This document shows positions 1 through 6,816 of a stretch of 13,068 nucleotides of DNA, in pieces (position 1 is the first letter of the stretch; each line of letters starts with the position of its first letter). Location of the stretch: contig JACPLM010000061.1 of assembly GCA_016186525.1 (NCBI GenBank), positions 1 to 13,068 of the forward strand. Direction: 5' to 3'. The stretch is from Candidatus Nealsoniibacteriota bacterium (GTDB lineage: Bacteria > Patescibacteriota > Minisyncoccia > Minisyncoccales > MHMH01). Below the pieces are notes generated by a model that worked only from the letters and a program-made list of their open reading frames with translations, did no database searches and was not told where the DNA came from. The translations under genes were made by a program, and so were the position numbers.

Positions 1-512
1 TCAGTTTTGCTTCGCTCGATCCGAAATTGAAAGATTATGCCATTACCGTTAACGGAGTCAGCAAGACTTACGCCATGACCGGCTTTAGAATCGGCTATTG
101 CGGCGCCCCGGATTATATGGTTGAAAAAATGGCTGAATTGCAAAGCCATGTTTCTTCGAGTATCTGTTCGATATCCCAAGCAGCGGCAGAGGAAGCTCTT
201 TTAGGAGAGCAGGAATCCGTTCAAAAAATGGCGGCAGAGTTTGACGCAAGGCGGCGTTTTGTCTGCAGAGAATTTAAGAATTTCGGCATTCAATTTGTCA
301 AGCCAAAAGGCGCTTATTATGTCTTTTTCAAAGTTGAGCCGGAATTCAATTCTTTAGATTTTTGCGAGATAATGCTTGAGCGTTTTCAGGTGGCTTTAAA
401 CCCCGGAGAAAATTTTGGCTCTCCCGGCTGGGTGAGATTAAGCTACACCGTTTCATGGGATGATTTAAAAGAGGGAGTTTGCAGAATCGCAGCGATGCTG
501 GGAGGGTGTTGA
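1..512 (+). CDS. Class I/II pyridoxal-phosphate aminotransferase, C-terminal part (5' end outside window)
   Basis: This is the C-terminal ~170 residues of an aspartate/aromatic-type aminotransferase, which moves an amino group between an amino acid and a 2-oxo acid using PLP in the cytosol. The reading frame (codons from base 3) is open to the window edge, so the TTG at 27 is not a real start. The block VSKTYAMTGFRIGY holds the Schiff-base lysine (codon 63-65) and the phosphate-contacting Arg after it. The late block GSPGWVRLSY carries the Arg expected to bind the substrate carboxylate. The gene stops with TGA at 510-512, two bases before the BKACE start, so the two genes are probably co-transcribed. 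The family is clear; the amino-acid specificity cannot be told from this part. The N-terminal domain lies outside the window. Confidence 0.93.
   Translation, partial: SFASLDPKLKDYAITVNGVSKTYAMTGFRIGYCGAPDYMVEKMAELQSHVSSSICSISQAAAEEALLGEQESVQKMAAEFDARRRFVCREFKNFGIQFVKPKGAYYVFFKVEPEFNSLDFCEIMLERFQVALNPGENFGSPGWVRLSYTVSWDDLKEGVCRIAAMLGGC
500..506 (+). promoter_or_regulatory. Shine-Dalgarno site for the BKACE gene
   Basis: GGGAGGG lies 8 nt before the ATG at 515. It fixes the start there rather than at the in-frame TTG at 479, which would lie inside the aminotransferase gene. The site itself overlaps the last codons of the aminotransferase. Confidence 0.7.
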
Positions 513-514
513 GC

Positions 515-1342
515 ATGGTAAAGAAAATTATCATAACTGCCGCTGTTACCGGTTCTCGGCCGACAAAAGAGATGAATCCGGCTGTTCCATATGCGCCAAA
601 AGAAATTATTGCAGCTGCCGTGGAGTGCCACAAGGCAGGAGCTGCCATAGCCCATATTCATGTCAGAGAGCCGAAGACTGGCAAGCCCTCTTTTAAAATT
701 GAGTATTTCGGGGAAGTGTTAGAAGGAATTCGCGAGCAATGCGACATGATGGTGAATCTCACTACATCGGGTTTATTTCTGAAAGGCGAAGATGTTATTT
801 CTCAGCGTCTTGAGCCAGTAGGTTTAAGGCCCGATATTTGTTCTCTTGATGTCGGCTCGATGAATTTTTCAGATATGGCGTTCGTCAATCCGCCAGAATG
901 GGGAGAAGCTGCGGCAAAACGCATGAGAAGGTGCGGCGTTAAGCCGGAAATTGAAGTTTTTGACACAGGTCATATTGCGCAAGCGATTGATCTTATCAAG
1001 AAAGGGCTGATTGTCGACCCTCCTTATTTTCAGCTTTGCATGGGAGTGAAATGGGGGATTGCAGCTACGCCGGAAAATCTTTTGTTTATGAAAAGCAAGT
1101 TGCCGGCCAATGCTCTATGGAGCGTTTTGGGAATCGGGAAATATCAGCTTCCGATGATCACTCTTGCTGCTGGATTGGGAGGACATATCAGAGTTGGATT
1201 TGAAGACAATATCGAGCTGGAAAAAGGAGTTTTAGCAAAATCAAACGCAGAATTTGTCAGAATGGCTGTTTATCTGGCTAGGTATTGCGGCCGCGAGCCA
1301 GCCACTTCGGCAGAAGCGCGTTATATTCTTCATCTAAAATAA
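515..1342 (+). CDS. Beta-keto acid cleavage enzyme (BKACE, DUF849; Kce-like)
   Basis: This 275-residue protein belongs to the family of 3-keto-5-aminohexanoate cleavage enzyme. These Zn-dependent TIM barrels condense a beta-keto acid with acetyl-CoA, giving acetoacetate and a new CoA ester. Visible residues are HIHVRE (H47 and H49, Zn ligands), the TTSGL loop near 83-87, EVFDTGH at 147-153, and HIRVGFEDN with R226, E230 and D231. The spacing of the last three matches the known Kce active site. The length is normal for the family. The start is set by the ATG after GGGAGGG. It follows the aminotransferase by 2 nt and is closed by a strong terminator, so the pair forms an operon tail. Transamination followed by keto-acid cleavage is a plausible joint role, as in lysine fermentation, but the family has many substrates. 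The exact one is unknown. Confidence 0.92.
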   Translation: MVKKIIITAAVTGSRPTKEMNPAVPYAPKEIIAAAVECHKAGAAIAHIHVREPKTGKPSFKIEYFGEVLEGIREQCDMMVNLTTSGLFLKGEDVISQRLEPVGLRPDICSLDVGSMNFSDMAFVNPPEWGEAAAKRMRRCGVKPEIEVFDTGHIAQAIDLIKKGLIVDPPYFQLCMGVKWGIAATPENLLFMKSKLPANALWSVLGIGKYQLPMITLAAGLGGHIRVGFEDNIELEKGVLAKSNAEFVRMAVYLARYCGREPATSAEARYILHLK

Positions 1343-1345
1343 AGC

Positions 1346-1371
1346 AAAGGAGAGCCCAGCTCTCCTTTTTT
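1346..1371 (+). terminator. Intrinsic terminator after the aminotransferase-BKACE operon
   Basis: GGAGAGC (1349-1355), loop CCA, GCTCTCC (1359-1365), then T6. Upstream A residues extend the stem against the T run. It begins 4 nt after the BKACE stop codon. Confidence 0.9.
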
Positions 1372-1385
1372 GTTGGAGTTTTACA

Positions 1386-1394
1386 TGGTACAAT
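1386..1394 (+). promoter_or_regulatory. Extended -10 promoter of the EamA-hydrogenase operon
   Basis: TG (1386-1387), one base, then TACAAT (1389-1394), ending 6 nt before the ATG at 1401. The TGn extension can compensate for the lack of a good -35. Transcription would start at or next to the ATG, giving a leaderless mRNA. The same GGTACAAT core occurs at 11041-11048. Confidence 0.6.
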
Positions 1395-1400
1395 AAAAAT

Positions 1401-2306
1401 ATGAAAAATAAAGGTTATTTTTTAGTTTTTCTGACGGCTGTTATTTCCGGTTTTTCTATTTTTATCAATAAATTCAGCGTGTCGGTCATCAACCCGTATA
1501 TTTTTACCGGGCTGAAAAATATTATCGCGGCAGTTTTTCTTTCCTGTCTTTTTATTTTCCTGAAAGATCTCAAGGTTTTTAAAACTTTTAAAGTTAAAGA
1601 TTGGATGCGGCTAGTTATTATTGGTTTGATCGGCGGATCAATACCGTTTCTATTGTTTTTTAAGGGACTTTCTTTGACTTCAGCGGCCCAGGGCTCTTTT
1701 CTGCACAAAACCATGTTTTTGTATATTGCCGTATTCGCCGCTATTTTTTTGAAAGAAAGAATCAGCAAGGGGTTTTTAATCGGCGCAGTATTTTTGCTGG
1801 CAGGGTCGGCCTTACTGTTAAAAATACTGCCTTATTCTTTCGGTCGGGGCGATTTATTTGTGTTGTTGGCCGCCCTGCTTTGGGCAGCTGAAAATACTTT
1901 ATCTAAATATGCTTTAAAAAATCTTTCAGGAAGAATGGTTGCATGGGGCAGAATGTTTTTCGGCTCGATTTTTATCATCATATTTCTCGCGGCCACTCAT
2001 CAGGCGCAATTAGCATTAAGTCTTAATTTAGGGCAGATGGCTTGGACTTTGATAACCTCGGTCCTGCTTTTTGGCTATGTCATAACTTGGTATAGCGGAT
2101 TAAAATACATTCCTGTTTCTAAGGCGGCCTGCATTTTGCTTTTGGGTTCGCCTATTACTACGTTGCTTTCAATCGTATTTTACGGTTCCCCAATATCCCT
2201 AAAAGGCATTCTTAGCATAGCATTTACGATCGCAGGAATTGTTTTGATTTTCTGCGGACAGTATTTGTTCAAAGGAATAAAAAGGATTATTTATGCCGGC
2301 TCTTAG
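1401..2306 (+). CDS. EamA/DMT-superfamily permease (10 TM)
   Basis: A 301-residue integral membrane protein of the drug/metabolite transporter superfamily. It shows about ten hydrophobic segments in two related halves (roughly residues 5-145 and 150-292). A Gly-rich PFLLFFKGLSL-type stretch and the ALLWAAENTLSKYAL start of the second half are typical of EamA proteins, which usually export small metabolites such as amino acids. The substrate cannot be predicted. The ATG at 1401 lies 6 nt after a -10 box, so translation is probably leaderless. Its 3' end overlaps the DUF6390-like gene by 14 bp, which places it first in the transcript leading to the hydrogenase. Whether transport is linked to the hydrogenase is not known. 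Confidence 0.9.
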   Translation: MKNKGYFLVFLTAVISGFSIFINKFSVSVINPYIFTGLKNIIAAVFLSCLFIFLKDLKVFKTFKVKDWMRLVIIGLIGGSIPFLLFFKGLSLTSAAQGSFLHKTMFLYIAVFAAIFLKERISKGFLIGAVFLLAGSALLLKILPYSFGRGDLFVLLAALLWAAENTLSKYALKNLSGRMVAWGRMFFGSIFIIIFLAATHQAQLALSLNLGQMAWTLITSVLLFGYVITWYSGLKYIPVSKAACILLLGSPITTLLSIVFYGSPISLKGILSIAFTIAGIVLIFCGQYLFKGIKRIIYAGS

Positions 2307-2997
2307 GCTGTCTCTTATTTACGGATTCCGTCCCAATGCTTTGGGCCTCTGCGGCCCCCAAGAGGAGAAAAATAAAAAAATAATTTCTGACTTTATCGGC
2401 GGCAAAGATATCCCAGAAAAGACGATGCGAGCGATTATTGAGAATTTCAGAGGGGCCTATCCTTACTATCAGATGGTAGCTTCGGCCAGCAAGATAAAAG
2501 ACCCTCTTTCTGAAAGAGCGGTCAGGGCGTATTGGACTGGCTCTAGCGATTTAGAAAAGGCAAGGTTTGCTGATTTTGAGAAAATGGCGAAAGACAGATT
2601 TTTTTTGAAAAAAATTCCTGCCGGCTCTCTGCCTCATCATAGTTTTCATGTTCTTAACGTAGGCAGAATCAACGGTAAATTAAGAGAAGACTTGCTTGAT
2701 GTCTGCTTGGTCAAGTGGGGGAGAGTTAAAAAAATTTTTGGCTCTGAAGTATCGGTAGACAATTACGAAGAGCTCAAGAAGCGTAAAAATACATTTTATT
2801 TCGCGCCAAAATCAGTCAAAGAAGTCGCTTGGGACAAGAAACTGGTTCAGAATTTAAAGATAGGAGATTGGGTTTCCATCCATTGGCGTAACGTCATTGA
2901 GAAGCTGAATAAGGAAAGCGTAAGAAATCTTAAAAAATATACCAAGATTAATTTAAGGGCTTATGGTTCAGGTTTTAGAGAAAAAACAAATAAATGA
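2293..2997 (+). CDS. DUF6390-like protein with HypC-like C-terminal domain, hydrogenase operon
   Basis: A 234-residue cytosolic protein that I recall as DUF6390, a family found near [NiFe]-hydrogenase genes; no function is established to my knowledge. The N-terminal half has the motifs YGFRPNALGLCGP (10-22), GAYPYYQMV (54-62) and PHHSFHVLNVG (114-124). From residue 136 the sequence resembles HypC. DVCLVKWGRVKKIFG lines up with MCLAIPQEIVKIKG of the HypC in this window, and LVQNLKIGDW with LLKNVKVGDF, followed by a similar Lys-rich helix. C138 falls at the position of the essential HypC Cys2. Its start overlaps the permease end by 14 bp, and its end overlaps hydB by 35 bp. A role in hydrogenase maturation is inferred. 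The domain match was made by eye. Confidence 0.75.
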   Translation: MPALRLSLIYGFRPNALGLCGPQEEKNKKIISDFIGGKDIPEKTMRAIIENFRGAYPYYQMVASASKIKDPLSERAVRAYWTGSSDLEKARFADFEKMAKDRFFLKKIPAGSLPHHSFHVLNVGRINGKLREDLLDVCLVKWGRVKKIFGSEVSVDNYEELKKRKNTFYFAPKSVKEVAWDKKLVQNLKIGDWVSIHWRNVIEKLNKESVRNLKKYTKINLRAYGSGFREKTNK

Positions 2998-3904
2998 TTT
3001 TTTAGCGGAGCTCGGGAAAAAGTTTGAGATTATCGACGCCAGGAATGATATTTTGCCGCCAAAGCAGTATTTTTTTCCGCCCAAAGAAGAGATTTTCACT
3101 TTTGATAAAAAGAGCGCCCGGGTATCCATTCCGAAAATTAAAAAAGATTTTATTATTTTCGGTTTGAGTTTGCCCGACTTGGAAGCCATGGTTCAGTTAG
3201 ATGAAATAATGAGAAAACCGCAGGAAGATTTCTTCTATTTCCAAAGAAGAAATAGGGCTTATCTCATTGGATTAAGCGAAGATCCGATTTGTCTGCCGCC
3301 CGTATGCGCCCTGCCCGGAGGAGACATGATTTTAGAGAAGATTAATGAGGGGCAGTACCGCGTTTTAACTCTGACGGATAAAGGAAAAAAAATAGCAAAA
3401 AGCAGGTTTTTGAAAAGTTTCAAAAACATAGAAATAAAAAAATATCCAGATGGTTTAGTTCCTATGCCGACATTGAAAAAGATGCTTTTAGATCCGGAAT
3501 ATTTATCGGATATAGTCGCTTGGTCTTGGAAAAACGACGCAAAAATCTGGGATGATTTAAAAGATATTTGCTTGGGATGCGGCATATGCACTTATGTCTG
3601 CCCTCTTTGTTATTGTTTTTCGGTAGAAGACAGGAATGCTTCTCGATGCCGCCAATGGGACGCCTGCACTCTGCCTAATTTTGCTAAGATCTCCAGCGGT
3701 TTTAATTTCCATAAAACACTTAAAGAAAGATATTACAATTGGTTTTTCCATAAATTCGTCAGGGCTTATAAAGAGTACGGAAAATCGCAATGCGTAGCTT
3801 GCGGCCGCTGCAAAAAATATTGCCCGGCCGGAATTGATATAGAAAAAGTTTTAATCAACATTAAGGAAGACTATGAAAAATATTTATCTGTCGCAAAAAG
3901 CTAA
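2963..3904 (+). CDS. hydB: Group 3b [NiFe]-hydrogenase beta subunit, Fe-S electron-transfer protein (HydB/AsrA-like)
   Basis: A 313-residue iron-sulfur subunit that carries electrons between the hydrogenase core and the flavin subunit. The C-terminal half has two ferredoxin-type motifs: C203, C206, C209 and C213 in CLGCGICTYVC, and C277, C280, C283 and C287 in CVACGRCKKYC, each closed by Pro. Extra cysteines (C216, C218, C229, C235) lie between them. The N-terminal half, with CLPPVCALPGGDM near 110-122, matches the HydB/AsrA family. The same architecture occurs in anaerobic sulfite reductase subunit A, but the hydDA genes downstream decide for hydrogenase. The ATG at 2963 has only a weak AAGGG upstream and overlaps the previous gene by 35 bp, so translational coupling is likely. 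The 3' end overlaps hydG by 32 bp. Confidence 0.88.
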   Translation: MVQVLEKKQINDFLAELGKKFEIIDARNDILPPKQYFFPPKEEIFTFDKKSARVSIPKIKKDFIIFGLSLPDLEAMVQLDEIMRKPQEDFFYFQRRNRAYLIGLSEDPICLPPVCALPGGDMILEKINEGQYRVLTLTDKGKKIAKSRFLKSFKNIEIKKYPDGLVPMPTLKKMLLDPEYLSDIVAWSWKNDAKIWDDLKDICLGCGICTYVCPLCYCFSVEDRNASRCRQWDACTLPNFAKISSGFNFHKTLKERYYNWFFHKFVRAYKEYGKSQCVACGRCKKYCPAGIDIEKVLINIKEDYEKYLSVAKS

Positions 3905-4673
3905 AATTATAAAAATAGAAAAGATTTCCTCTGATGTTAAGCTTTTTCGCATCAAGCGAAGCAAATTTTCTTTTATTCCGGGCCAATTCGTTTTAATCGG
4001 CATTTGGGGCCAAGGCGAAGCGCCTTTTGCCATTGCTTCTTCTCCTTTTGAAAAAAATCATTTTGATATTGTTGTTAGAAATACCGGAGGCAGAGTAACT
4101 CATGCTTTGCATAATTTAAAATCAGGCGATGAGCTGACTTTCAGGGGGCCTTTAGGCAAGGGATTTCCCATATCTTTTTTTGAGGGGAAAGATCTCGTGA
4201 TGATGGCCGGCGGCTACGGCATTCCGCCCATAGCCAGCTTGGCAGAATACGTTATTAAAGAGAGAAAGAAGTTCGGCAAGATTTATTTGCTTTATGGGGC
4301 GCGTTCCCCGCAAGATATTTTGTTGCAGAAGAAGATAAAAGAGTGGCAAAAGAAAATTAACGTTATTCTGACTATTGATAAGCCGCAATCTGATTGGCCG
4401 GGCTGCGTCGGGCTTGTTTGCGATTTAATCCAGAAAATAGAAGTCAATCCGCAAAATGCGGCCGCTGCCATGTGCGGGCCCGGGCCCATGGTTGAGGCAT
4501 TGGAGAAAGTTTTAAGGCCTTTGGGTATTTCTGACCGGAGAATTTTTGTCAGTTTAGAAAGAAAAATGCAATGCGGCGCAGGCAAGTGCCAGCACTGTGT
4601 TACCGGCGAAAAATACGTTTGCCTGGATGGCCCGGTATTCAATTACGACGAAATAGATAAAAACTGGGATTAA
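3873..4673 (+). CDS. hydG: Group 3b [NiFe]-hydrogenase gamma subunit, FAD/NAD(P)-binding diaphorase (HydG/AsrB-like)
   Basis: A 266-residue ferredoxin-NADP reductase-type protein that exchanges electrons between NAD(P)H and the Fe-S chain of HydB. PFAIASSP (51-58) is the flavin-binding block in the form seen in HydG/AsrB proteins. AGGYGIPP (112-119), YGARSPQDI (141-149) and MCGPGPM (200-206) belong to the nucleotide domain. The C-terminal [2Fe-2S] site is C234, C239, C242 and C250, followed by DGPVF. The start has AAGGA 5 nt upstream (3863-3867) and overlaps hydB by 32 bp. In the usual order hydB-hydG-hydD-hydA the small-subunit gene should follow directly; here a 1.4-kb segment intervenes. 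Nucleotide preference (NADPH or NADH) is not decided by the sequence. Confidence 0.9.
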   Translation: MKNIYLSQKAKIIKIEKISSDVKLFRIKRSKFSFIPGQFVLIGIWGQGEAPFAIASSPFEKNHFDIVVRNTGGRVTHALHNLKSGDELTFRGPLGKGFPISFFEGKDLVMMAGGYGIPPIASLAEYVIKERKKFGKIYLLYGARSPQDILLQKKIKEWQKKINVILTIDKPQSDWPGCVGLVCDLIQKIEVNPQNAAAAMCGPGPMVEALEKVLRPLGISDRRIFVSLERKMQCGAGKCQHCVTGEKYVCLDGPVFNYDEIDKNWD

Positions 4674-4685
4674 ATATTAAAACCA

Positions 4686-5891
4686 ATGTCATTTGAGCAA
4701 CCAAAATTTGAAGAGCTGTCGGAAATAAAAACGGATAAAACAGAACAGCAAGGAGAAAAAATAATGGAAGTGCCGGAAATTATTGTTCAGCCAGAAAAAG
4801 GCATTAATTTGATGTCTTTTATGTTGAAAGGTTATAACCCCGAATGGGGCGATAATGACCACGAGCTGTCAAGAGCGACGAACGAATATTTTGAAAAGAA
4901 TCCTCTAAGCGACGAAATAAGAAAATCCCTTGACGATCTAAGGGCGCTTAAAAAAGACGGAATTGACCAAGAGGTCTTGTTTAATATTGCTTTGTCATAT
5001 GGACATCCTGAAAGACTCAAAGAAACATCGGCAAATTTAATGAGAGATAAAGAATTGGATAATCCTGATGAAGTGCAAGAAAAGTTGCTGAAGTTGATGG
5101 AAGATCTAGACAAAAAATTAAACTCCGACCCTAAATTTTTAGAGTTAAAAGATAAGTTTGATATTGAAACAAGAAAAGATATTGAAACAAGGAGGGGGGG
5201 GCTGGAAAAGCGCAAAGAAGAAATTGATAAATTGTTGGAATTTTTTAGGCCAAAAGCGGAAACTACAAAAGCCAAAAGGATAAACATAATACCCACCGAC
5301 TATCTTTATAACAAAGAGTCGGGGATGAGTTTCAGCATAGGAGATGAAATAATCATTCGGGCTCCGCTGGAAGATTCCGAGAATGGGCAGTGGACGCACG
5401 AATTCTTGCACGGCGTTATCAATCCAATAAATGATAAATTGTACGGAAAGCTGACCGATGAACAGAAAGAGAAAATAATCAAAATGTCGCCCGGAAAATT
5501 AAAACAGCATTACGGAGAAAATGCCAATACTTTATTGAACGAAAGTTTTATCAGGACATACGTTAATCTTTTTGATAAAGGTTCGGGGCCCTACAACTAC
5601 GAATATTTCAAAAAGCTTATTCCCGGAGTTAGCGAAAAACAATTTCAAGATTTTTTAAAATATGACAAAGAACTGAAGCAAAGAATGGATGCGCTGGGTA
5701 TATCAAGCTTTAAAGAATTTTCCGAAAAATCAGAACAATATTTTGAAAAATACGAGGAAGGTCCTTTAAGTAATATTATCTACAGGCTTTATGGGGACTA
5801 TCAAAAAGAACTTCAAAGTAACAAAAAATTAACATTTGAGGATTTCGTTTCAAGTAGGTTTATCAACTATTTGGATTTAGGTAAAGAATAA
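4686..5891 (+). CDS. Putative zincin-type metallopeptidase, unrecognised family, inserted in the hydrogenase operon
   Basis: A 401-residue, highly charged protein without signal peptide or membrane segment, so probably cytosolic. HEFLH (H238-H242) fits the HExxH zinc site. NES with E286, 44 residues later, is a candidate third ligand, as in gluzincins. The preceding beta-like stretch MSFSIGDEIIIRA (214-226) suits the edge strand before the active helix. Residues 110-190 are charged and helical, perhaps coiled-coil. I do not recognise the family. The start is uncertain. The ATG at 4686 has no Shine-Dalgarno, while the in-frame ATG at 4764 has AAGGAG 8 nt upstream and would give 375 residues. 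A short repeat and a G8 run lie at 5160-5201. It sits 12 nt after hydG, splitting the hydrogenase genes. A peptidase role is inferred from the motif only. Confidence 0.7.
   Translation: MSFEQPKFEELSEIKTDKTEQQGEKIMEVPEIIVQPEKGINLMSFMLKGYNPEWGDNDHELSRATNEYFEKNPLSDEIRKSLDDLRALKKDGIDQEVLFNIALSYGHPERLKETSANLMRDKELDNPDEVQEKLLKLMEDLDKKLNSDPKFLELKDKFDIETRKDIETRRGGLEKRKEEIDKLLEFFRPKAETTKAKRINIIPTDYLYNKESGMSFSIGDEIIIRAPLEDSENGQWTHEFLHGVINPINDKLYGKLTDEQKEKIIKMSPGKLKQHYGENANTLLNESFIRTYVNLFDKGSGPYNYEYFKKLIPGVSEKQFQDFLKYDKELKQRMDALGISSFKEFSEKSEQYFEKYEEGPLSNIIYRLYGDYQKELQSNKKLTFEDFVSSRFINYLDLGKE
5160..5201 (+). repeat. 18-bp imperfect tandem repeat and G8 homopolymer inside the zincin gene
   Basis: GATATTGAAACAAG occurs at 5160 and again at 5178, giving DIETRKDIETRR in the protein. 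It is followed directly by eight G residues (5194-5201), striking in AT-rich coding sequence and a possible slippage site. Confidence 0.8.
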
Positions 5892-5926
5892 AATTATGAA
5901 AACTTTTTTGTTAATAATGTAAAAAT

Positions 5927-6061
5927 ATGCGGGCTCTTGCTTTTATTGACGCTTCAAATCTTTTTTATGGCGGGGAGAAAAGTTTGGGTTGGAAAATAGA
6001 TTACCAAAAACTTTTAAATTATTTAAAGGATAAATATAAAATATCTAAAGTCAAATTATGA
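5927..6061 (+). pseudogene. Truncated NYN-domain (PIN-like nuclease) gene, N-terminal 44 codons
   Basis: A 44-codon frame beginning MRALAFIDASNLFYGG and ending at KISKVKL. FIDxSNLFYG is the opening strand and catalytic Asp/Asn region of NYN (LabA-like) nuclease domains, which normally run on for another 100 or more residues. Here the frame meets TGA, and that TGA overlaps the hydD ATG (ATGA at 6058-6061). No trace of the remaining domain is seen in any nearby frame, so this looks like the stump of a gene cut by a rearrangement that joined hydD to it. A -10-like AATAAT (5913-5918) lies 8 nt before its ATG. It could still be translated and couple to hydD. An intact short gene is the less likely alternative. 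Confidence 0.65.
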
Positions 6062-6816
6062 GTAAGCCAAAAATTGCCATATGCGATTTTACCGATTGCG
6101 AAGGATGCCAGGTGCAGATTATTTCGCTTCGCGAAAAGCTTTTGGATTTGGAAAAACATTTTGATATTGTTGATTGGCGGCTGGTTCAGGCAAAAAAAGA
6201 AAAAGGGCCATATTTTGCCACCCTAGTAGAGGGTACTCCCATTACTCCTTCTGAAATTGAAACCCTTAAGTATTTTAGGGAGCAATCAAAATATATTTTC
6301 GGTTTGGGCTCCTGCGCTTCTTTGGCGGGCATCCCGGGCATCATTAGTAAAGAAAATAGGGAAAAATGGTATAAAATAATTTATGGCGCTGGCTATAAGC
6401 CGCAGGGGATTGATGCTTTGCCCATTCAGGCATTTGTCAAAGTTGATTTTTTGATTCACGGCTGCCCGGTGGGCCAAGAGCAATTGGTGAGATTTTTTGA
6501 AGAGTTAATGGCCGGCCAGACGCCTTCTTACAGGAATTATTCTGTTTGTTTTGAATGCAAAGTTGAAGGCAATCCTTGCCGTTTGGTTGAAAAAAAGCCC
6601 TGCTTGGGCCCTATTACGCAAGCTGGCTGTAAAGCCGTGTGCGTTAGCGGAGGATCTGCCTGTTATGGCTGCTTTGGATTAAGAACAGAGCCGAACATCC
6701 GGGCTTTGTTGACGATTTTAAATAACATCACCGATAAAAAAGAGATAGAAAGGTATTTCACCATGTTTTTAAGCAGAACCGAAGAGTATCAAAAAATAGT
6801 CAAACCAAATCTATGA
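6058..6816 (+). CDS. hydD: Group 3b [NiFe]-hydrogenase small (delta) subunit
   Basis: A 252-residue Fe-S subunit that pairs with HydA and carries electrons away from the Ni-Fe site. The proximal cluster ligands are C14 and C17 (CEGCQ), C86 (LGSCAS) and C136 (HGCPVG). A second Cys-rich part (C164, C167, C174, C182, C191, C195, C202, C205) provides ligands for the other clusters. No Tat signal is present, in line with a cytosolic group 3 enzyme. No Shine-Dalgarno is visible at the start. The ATG overlaps the stop of the NYN fragment, so initiation may depend on coupling to that frame. The stop overlaps the hydA start (ATGA), showing tight coupling of the two core subunits. Normally this gene would follow hydG directly. 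Confidence 0.93.
   Translation: MSKPKIAICDFTDCEGCQVQIISLREKLLDLEKHFDIVDWRLVQAKKEKGPYFATLVEGTPITPSEIETLKYFREQSKYIFGLGSCASLAGIPGIISKENREKWYKIIYGAGYKPQGIDALPIQAFVKVDFLIHGCPVGQEQLVRFFEELMAGQTPSYRNYSVCFECKVEGNPCRLVEKKPCLGPITQAGCKAVCVSGGSACYGCFGLRTEPNIRALLTILNNITDKKEIERYFTMFLSRTEEYQKIVKPNL

Noticed and set aside
479..514. TTG start adding 12 residues to the BKACE protein
   Set aside because: It lies inside the aminotransferase gene, has no Shine-Dalgarno, and the ATG at 515 follows GGGAGGG and matches the family N-terminus.
2963..4673. Anaerobic sulfite reductase genes asrAB
   Set aside because: HydB and HydG resemble AsrA/AsrB, but no siroheme subunit (AsrC) follows, while clear hydrogenase small and large subunits and hypC do.
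4686..5891. The zincin as the missing HydA maturation protease
   Set aside because: Known large-subunit proteases are small HyaD/HybD-type proteins without HExxH, and HydA here has no tail to cut.
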